From contig NC_133167.1 in NCBI RefSeq assembly GCF_040802235.1, forward strand, positions 41,786,001 to 41,850,000: a stretch of DNA of 64,000 bases, written 5' to 3'. Positions 61,001-64,000 of this stretch are shown here, piece after piece; within the stretch, counting starts at the first letter, position 1; each line of letters begins with the position of its first letter. The stretch comes from Manis javanica. Lineage: Eukaryota > Chordata > Mammalia > Pholidota > Manidae. The notes below the pieces were generated by a model. It did no database searches, was not told the origin of the DNA, and saw nothing but the letters and a program-made list of their open reading frames with translations. The translations under genes and the position numbers were made by a program.

Positions 61001-64000
61001 TCTATACAGTGAATAGCACACTGCAAGAAAGGGAGGGTGTCAGCAAAGCCTAATCTCTATTATCAGCACTGACTTTTCAGTATTAGTCTTTTTCCTGGAC
61101 CCAGAGATAGCTAATACAAAATAGTGTACACATGATCATCACGCTCTTCATGTGTAACTGACCAAAGACGAATTTTGCCATCCTTGTGACCAGTGGCTAT
61201 GCAGTCTTCCTTTGGGTGACATGCTACACATGTAAAATTGTTCTTAGCATGTTTTTTATTTCTTGATGATGATAAAGTAAACCTAGAAGAAAAACATTTT
61301 CCTCTATTATTAAAATCTCTTGGTAAGTGGTGATGCCATTAAGTAAAAGTGAGTTCCCACACTAGCCAACCAAAACCAGATAGCTCTCATAATTCATGGA
61401 ATATATATGCACAATTAAAAACAATTGTGATTAAGAATTTTGTTTTATAAATATTTATTAGTATACAATATAAACTTCATACTGACTAAGTTCTACAAAA
61501 ATAACTTATCTACAGAAGCCACTGATATAGAAGTAAACAGCAATCCTTTTAGTGGCTTTTTGCCTGGGCAAAGTTTGTTCAAATTTCTTGTTGAAGCTAA
61601 GTTGTAGCATGAGGTATGAATAAACCTAAGAAGTTATATCTGAGACAACTGGCTAATGTGTCCAAATGTGTCTTATTTCATATTGCAAAGAAAATCAAAT
61701 GTTATTCTTGGCAGAGTAAAAGGGAACAGTGACGTGTCACTTGAAGAATGACTACTTATGCTTAGCACTAGTATCATTAAGTATGTTATTTTATTCATCC
61801 TTACAACTCTATTAGGTAGATATTATCTCCTTTTAAAATAAATATTAATTTGAGGTGTAGTGTGGTTCAAATGGCTAAATGTGACTCATTTTAAACCCAG
61901 GTATCCTAAAGCATGTAGCCAAAAATTGGCAATGAGGATTACCTGGGGAAACCTCTGCAAACTACATTCAGTTTTGACAACAAATATGCATACCAGAGTC
62001 TAAGTGTACAAAGGGTTTTGGGTGGACAAAGTATCCTAGCTTTTTGAGACTAAGGATTCCTTCAATCCTACCCACTATGAAACTAACTACCTCTGTACCT
62101 GGTGGCATGAATAGGCCTAAGAAGTTATATCTGAGACAACTGGTTAATGTGAGGAAAAATTAAATTATAACAAACTCTTAATAAAACTTATCAAAAAGGA
62201 AATCTTACCTTGATGTTGTTTTCTTTTTGAAAAAATAAACAGACAAGTAAAAGTCCCGTACTGCAGCAACATATTCTCCCTGTTATTTCAGAGAAGGTAA
62301 TATTTCAGAGAAGAAATAGTTCATACTCTTTAAGAAATAGTCTCACCATAAATGTTAATGCAGTAATAGGCTTTCTTTTTCAAGAGTAAATTAATTTAGA
62401 ATGATACTGTTTAGCTTTGGAAACGATGATTCTATTTCTAAAATGACCACAGACAATTAGAAGATGAACTTGGGGTCCTAGATCCTAAAACTAGACTGCC
62501 TAGCTTTAAGTACAATGATTTAAATTTTTTCCATTAAGGCATAACTTACAACAAAATGCCATGTTTGACGTGTGTATATCCATGATGTATGTGTATATCA
62601 TCCGTGTAACCACGACCACAGTCAAGATACAGAACGTTTTCTTCACCTCAGTAATGTTCCCTTTTTCCACTTTCCAGTCATGACTCAATGCTCCCACCCC
62701 TGCCAGCAACTACTGATTTCTATCACCACAGTTTACTTCTCTGCTTGTTCTAGAATGCCATTCGAACAGCAGGTATATGGTATATCCTTTTTTGTTTTTG
62801 CGCTCTTTATCTCAACATCACCTTTCTGAGACTCACTCATGCTCTTAGGTATATCATTAGTTCCTTTTTATCATCAAGCTGAATTCCAGTGAATGAATGT
62901 ATATCACAAACTATTCTTTTATTGGTGAACATTTGGGTTTTTTCCTCTTTGGAGCTATTACAAATATTAATCATTCTTACATGTCATTTTATGGTCCTGT
63001 CTCATTTCTCTACCTAGGAGTGGAATTGGTGGGTCATGGTAAAGGTATATGTTAACTTTGCTGCATATCTTGCCAACACCTGGTATTATAATCTTTGTAA
63101 TTTTAACTGTTCTAGCAGATGCGAAGTGATATCTTACTGAGGTTTTAATTTATTTAACCAGTGAGTATGATGCTGAAGATTAATGATGTTGATAATGTTA
63201 AAGAGTCTTCTCTACTCTAAGTAACCCTTTTCAGAACAAAGCCAAGATAATCTAAAAAACTTAAGACTAAAAGAAACATGCCCCACAATAATGTCTAAGG
63301 GCTTTTGGTGGCAGTTGATTTTAAAATAATAGTGATTATTGGTAGGGAACACCTAATTAAATCATGGTTTGAACATACACACATATTATTTCTGATGAAC
63401 ATTTAATAATACATTCATGCTGCAATGTTAAGTGGAGAAAAAAAAGGTAAGTAGCCTTCAGACACTAATCAGTTTGGGAAAAGTTATTTTACACATAGTT
63501 TGGAAAAAGCCTTGAAAAAGATTCCTCAGGTATTATCACTGAAGAGATTAAATTTTCAAATTTTCTATAATGGGCATATTAATTATAGACAAGGAGTTCA
63601 TATTTTTCTAACCACATATAGTCTGAAATGAAAGGATGTGAATAGCTTTTAAATGGGACAGACTAAGAAACACACTATAAATGCCAAAACATTAATATTT
63701 GTGGAACAATTAGATGGTTTACAAGAGCAGTAAGACAGTATATACAAAATTTCAATGGCCTTAGAAAACTTTTACCATAAATACATGCTACCAAAATGAA
63801 ACAGAGTTCTTAGTTACCAACAAAAATATTAAAACTCAAAGCACTATGAAATCACAGTAACATAAAATGCTCAGAGGAAAGACTGCAGGAAAGACATTTT
63901 ACATACAAAACTAACAAAACCAATTTTACCTCATTCCCAAAGGCAATGCATTTGGGTGACTGGTTTATGTGATCCAGAACAACGGAGAGCTCCTTAGCTT
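45817..64000 (-). CDS. WDR75: WDR75, 3' part: 17 coding exons, 5' end outside window
   Basis: Encodes the WD-repeat protein WDR75 (yeast Utp17/Nan1), a nucleolar t-UTP/UTPA subunit of the small-subunit processome needed for rDNA transcription and early 18S rRNA processing. Reading the minus strand, 17 exons with GT/AG borders join in one continuous frame of 687 codons plus a TAA stop. They match recalled human WDR75 from about residue 144 to its end (human is 830 aa). Exon coordinates, 5' to 3' of the gene: 64000(partial)-63930, 62279-62209, 61282-61163, 60726-60638, 56622-56464, 55623-55564, 55472-55357, 54279-54104, 52943-52786, 52324-52144, 51278-51184, 50364-50269, 49622-49453, 48873-48814, 46915-46769, 46482-46391, 46021-45817. 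Visible features are WD-repeat ends (IRLW, FKVW, TIWD), a second beta-propeller region and an acidic C-terminal tail. There is no frameshift or premature stop, so the gene is probably functional. The human gene has 21 exons as I recall, hence the numbering 5-21. The promoter is not in the window. Confidence 0.96.
46022..46390 (-). other. WDR75: WDR75 intron 20
   Basis: 369 bp, AT-rich, nothing further recognised. Confidence 0.6.
46391..46482 (-). CDS. WDR75: WDR75 exon 20
   Basis: 92 nt, acceptor CTCTAG, donor GTAAAA. It encodes [20 protein letters not shown] and then [10 protein letters not shown], the hydrophobic helix that precedes the acidic tail. Confidence 0.95.
46769..46915 (-). CDS. 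WDR75: WDR75 exon 19
   Basis: 147 nt in phase 0 on both sides, acceptor TTATAG, donor GTAAG. It encodes [20 protein letters not shown] and ends [12 protein letters not shown]-rich spot (QQQDEK) follows the Lys-His. Confidence 0.95.
46916..48813 (-). other. WDR75: WDR75 intron 18 with LINE remnants
   Basis: 1,898 bp. It holds an A-rich L1-like block (47040-47360 and about 47740-48070, plus strand, low certainty) and an L2 piece between them. Confidence 0.55.
47380..47695 (+). repeat. L2 LINE 3' end
   Basis: TCAAAACTCTATAAGAGGTT, CACTTTCTACAGTACTAAAC, ATTTAATACTTGTTG, ACACTTGACTATTTTGCTCA and GCTGTATCCCAAGAATCCAG are the L2 3' end. Confidence 0.75.
48814..48873 (-). CDS. WDR75: WDR75 exon 18 (60 nt)
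   Basis: 60 nt in phase 0 on both sides, acceptor TTTCAG, donor GTATG. It encodes exactly [20 protein letters not shown]. This lies outside the propellers and is Ser/Thr/Pro rich, so it is probably a linker. Confidence 0.95.
48874..49452 (-). other. WDR75: WDR75 intron 17
   Basis: 579 bp. Its only notable content is a (TG)n(TA)n microsatellite at 48972-48996. Confidence 0.6.
48972..48996. repeat. (TG)n(TA)n microsatellite
   Basis: TG repeated about nine times, followed by ATATAT; likely length-polymorphic. Confidence 0.9.
49453..49622 (-). CDS. WDR75: WDR75 exon 17
   Basis: 170 nt, acceptor CTCTAG, donor GTAACC. It encodes [20 protein letters not shown] and ends [10 protein letters not shown] in phase 0. 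Confidence 0.96.
49623..50268 (-). other. WDR75: WDR75 intron 16
   Basis: 646 bp. At 49745-49890 it contains an old repeat (TTTGATTCAGCAAATATCTA, ..CTACTATGCTTATGACATGC) of the same type as at 4215-4345. Confidence 0.5.
50269..50364 (-). CDS. WDR75: WDR75 exon 16
   Basis: 96 nt, acceptor CCCTAG, donor GTAAGT. It encodes [20 protein letters not shown] and then [11 protein letters not shown]. Confidence 0.94.
50365..51183 (-). other. WDR75: WDR75 intron 15
   Basis: 819 bp with no gene or nameable repeat. The 105-codon plus-strand ORF at 50544-50861 is chance. Confidence 0.5.
51184..51278 (-). CDS. WDR75: WDR75 exon 15
   Basis: 95 nt, acceptor GATCTAG, donor GTAAG. It encodes [20 protein letters not shown] and then [11 protein letters not shown]. 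The segment AAEIDF differs from the recalled human ATENGI at five consecutive-to-near positions in an otherwise conserved exon. Confidence 0.94.
51279..52143 (-). other. WDR75: WDR75 intron 14
   Basis: 865 bp, nothing further recognised. Confidence 0.5.
52144..52324 (-). CDS. WDR75: WDR75 exon 14 (WD repeat)
   Basis: 181 nt, acceptor CCACAG, donor GTAAG. It encodes [20 protein letters not shown] and then the blade [20 protein letters not shown]. It shows the expected hydrophobic-Ser-Asp and IWD pattern. Confidence 0.97.
52325..52785 (-). other. WDR75: WDR75 intron 13 with CTCF-like site
   Basis: 461 bp intron with a candidate CTCF motif at 52505-52517. Confidence 0.5.
52505..52517 (-). promoter_or_regulatory. 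Candidate CTCF binding motif
   Basis: The plus strand reads CGCCCCCTAGTGG, so the minus strand reads CCACTAGGGGGCG. This is a full match to the CTCF core CCACYAGGGGGCG. It has the same orientation as the candidate at 14009. Confidence 0.55.
52786..52943 (-). CDS. WDR75: WDR75 exon 13 (WD repeat)
   Basis: 158 nt, acceptor TACTAG, donor GTAAG. It contains the blade [20 protein letters not shown]. The last Lys codon is split A|AA into exon 14. Confidence 0.96.
53519..53705 (+). repeat. MIR SINE
   Basis: TTACTTAATCCCCCTGGGCT, TTTCCTCACCTGTGAAATG, AAGCACTAATCCTGGTGCTT, GGCACACAGCAAGGACTTGG: MIR core to 3' end. Confidence 0.85.
53820..53935 (+). repeat. MIR SINE
   Basis: CATTTGAATTCTAATCCTGG, GTATTATGTCCTTGGG, TTTCCTCATTTATG: another MIR in the same intron. 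Confidence 0.7.
54104..54279 (-). CDS. WDR75: WDR75 exon 12
   Basis: 176 nt, acceptor CATCAG, donor GTAATA. It opens [20 protein letters not shown] and ends [11 protein letters not shown]. The match to human is near identical, including the acidic run EKETELELQ. Confidence 0.96.
54280..55356 (-). other. WDR75: WDR75 intron 11
   Basis: 1,077 bp. At 54740-54840 there is an old repeat (TATTTATTAAACACCTGCTA, TGTGCCTATTATTTCCAGGC) of the type also seen at 4215-4345. The remainder is unassigned. Confidence 0.5.
55357..55472 (-). CDS. WDR75: WDR75 exon 11
   Basis: 116 nt, acceptor TTTTGCAG, donor GTAAGA. It encodes [20 protein letters not shown] and then [18 protein letters not shown]. It marks the passage between the two propeller regions. 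Confidence 0.95.
55473..55563 (-). other. WDR75: WDR75 intron 10 (91 bp)
   Basis: A very short intron between two well-supported exons, with GTACTG donor on the upstream and TTTTGCAG acceptor on the downstream side. Confidence 0.85.
55564..55623 (-). CDS. WDR75: WDR75 exon 10 (60 nt)
   Basis: 60 nt, acceptor CCACAG, donor GTACTG. It encodes [19 protein letters not shown]. It is separated from exon 11 by an intron of only 91 bp. Confidence 0.94.
55624..56463 (-). other. WDR75: WDR75 intron 9
   Basis: 840 bp, nothing further recognised. Confidence 0.5.
56464..56622 (-). CDS. WDR75: WDR75 exon 9
   Basis: 159 nt, acceptor GAGAAG, donor GTAAGT. It encodes [20 protein letters not shown] and continues to [17 protein letters not shown]. 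The polypyrimidine tract before the acceptor is interrupted by purines (ATGGATGGATGAGAAG), so this is a comparatively weak 3' splice site next to the L1-filled intron 8. Confidence 0.94.
57995..58155 (+). repeat. 161-bp direct repeat, copy 1 (misplaced)
   Basis: Identical base for base to 59513-59673. Here it interrupts the L1 ORF2 text between TTCTACCAAAC and ATTAAAGAGGAGTTAATACC, which are contiguous in normal L1. Confidence 0.95.
59513..59673 (+). repeat. 161-bp direct repeat, copy 2 (native position)
   Basis: Same 161 bases in the expected L1 ORF2 C-terminal context (TGGGACTATATCAAACTAAA.. CACAACAAAGGAAACCACCA). It is the likely source copy. Confidence 0.95.
60638..60726 (-). CDS. WDR75: WDR75 exon 8
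   Basis: 89 nt, CCAATAG acceptor, GTGAG donor. It encodes [19 protein letters not shown] and then [11 protein letters not shown]. The donor side faces the 3' end of a large antisense L1 only tens of bases away. Confidence 0.95.
60727..61162 (-). other. WDR75: WDR75 intron 7
   Basis: 436 bp, nothing further recognised. Confidence 0.5.
61163..61282 (-). CDS. WDR75: WDR75 exon 7 (WD repeat)
   Basis: 120 nt between a TTCTAG acceptor and a GTCAGT donor. The donor is weaker than the GTAAG seen at most other exons. It encodes a classic blade, with [18 protein letters not shown] followed by KIRLW. The final Trp codon is split TG|G across the intron. Confidence 0.95.
61283..62208 (-). other. WDR75: WDR75 intron 6 with 44-bp direct repeat
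   Basis: 926 bp. It contains a 44-bp sequence twice, at 61617-61660 and 62108-62151, with three mismatches (TAAGAAGTTATATCTGAGAC core). A MIR-like trace (TTATTCATCCTTACAACTCT) is at about 61780. Confidence 0.7.
62209..62279 (-). CDS. WDR75: WDR75 exon 6
   Basis: 71 nt. The acceptor ends AACAG and the exon opens with [20 protein letters not shown]. The donor is GTAAG after two bases of an Arg codon. It forms a strand pair of the first beta-propeller and a basic KKK patch. Confidence 0.95.
62280..63929 (-). other. WDR75: WDR75 intron 5
   Basis: 1,650 bp. An L1 3' end in gene orientation (listed separately) takes up 62515-63140; the remainder is AT-rich. Confidence 0.6.
62515..63140 (-). mobile_element. 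Old L1 3' region
   Basis: The plus strand is the complement of an old L1 end: AAGGCATAACTTACA, CGACCACAGTCAAGATACAG, CAACTACTGATTTCTATCAC, TATATCATTAGTTCCTTTTT, GGAGTGGAATTGGTGGGTCA, GCAGATGCGAAGTGATATCT. Confidence 0.8.
63930..64000 (-). CDS. WDR75: WDR75 exon 5 (3' part, runs off the window)
   Basis: The last 71 nt of an exon, reading [23 protein letters not shown] and ending in phase 0 before the donor GTAAAA. Human has KELSFVLDYINQSP at this place. The acceptor lies beyond position 64,000. Confidence 0.93.

Overview
The window is nuclear DNA from a placental mammal. It holds spliced coding exons that match the human nucleolar protein WDR75, and a background of L1, L2, MIR and class I endogenous-retrovirus (ERV) LTRs. 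I saw no Alu, B1/B2, carnivore tRNA-Lys SINE, bovine BovA or equine ERE element. That argues against primates, rodents, carnivores, ruminants and horse, and suits a lineage with little recent SINE activity. I cannot name the species.

Layout. (1) Positions 1-45.7 kb look intergenic. I found no intact protein-coding gene there, only old repeats, six solo LTRs (five with exact target-site duplications), and four dead gene copies: AKIRIN1 (minus, about 18.87-19.9 kb), KDM3A (plus, about 21.4-24.4 kb), RPL37A (plus, about 33.89-34.2 kb) and CLDN6 (minus, about 35.86-37.12 kb). (2) Positions 24.45-33.69 kb are a stack of nested transposons. An old L1 (A) was hit by L1 B and L1 C, L1 C was hit by a truncated L1 (D), and D was hit by a solo LTR. 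(3) Positions 45.7-64.0 kb carry the 3' part of WDR75 on the minus strand. Seventeen coding exons are present, probably exons 5-21 if the 21-exon human layout holds. They give 687 residues plus stop with every splice phase consistent. The 5' exons and promoter lie beyond position 64,000. A large antisense-oriented L1 fills intron 8.

WDR75 (yeast Utp17/Nan1) belongs to the t-UTP/UTPA part of the small-subunit processome and acts in the nucleolus in rRNA transcription and early 18S processing. In human chr2q32 the region 3' of WDR75 leads towards SLC40A1, so the 45 kb gene-free stretch is probably that spacer. I saw no SLC40A1 exon here.

The most unusual observations are a perfect 161-bp duplication inside the intron-8 L1, a zinc-finger segment displaced inside the KDM3A retrocopy, the four-layer transposon nest, an 8-bp minisatellite grown inside an LTR, and a CpG-dense, coding-like stretch of unknown origin fused upstream of the RPL37A retrocopy.
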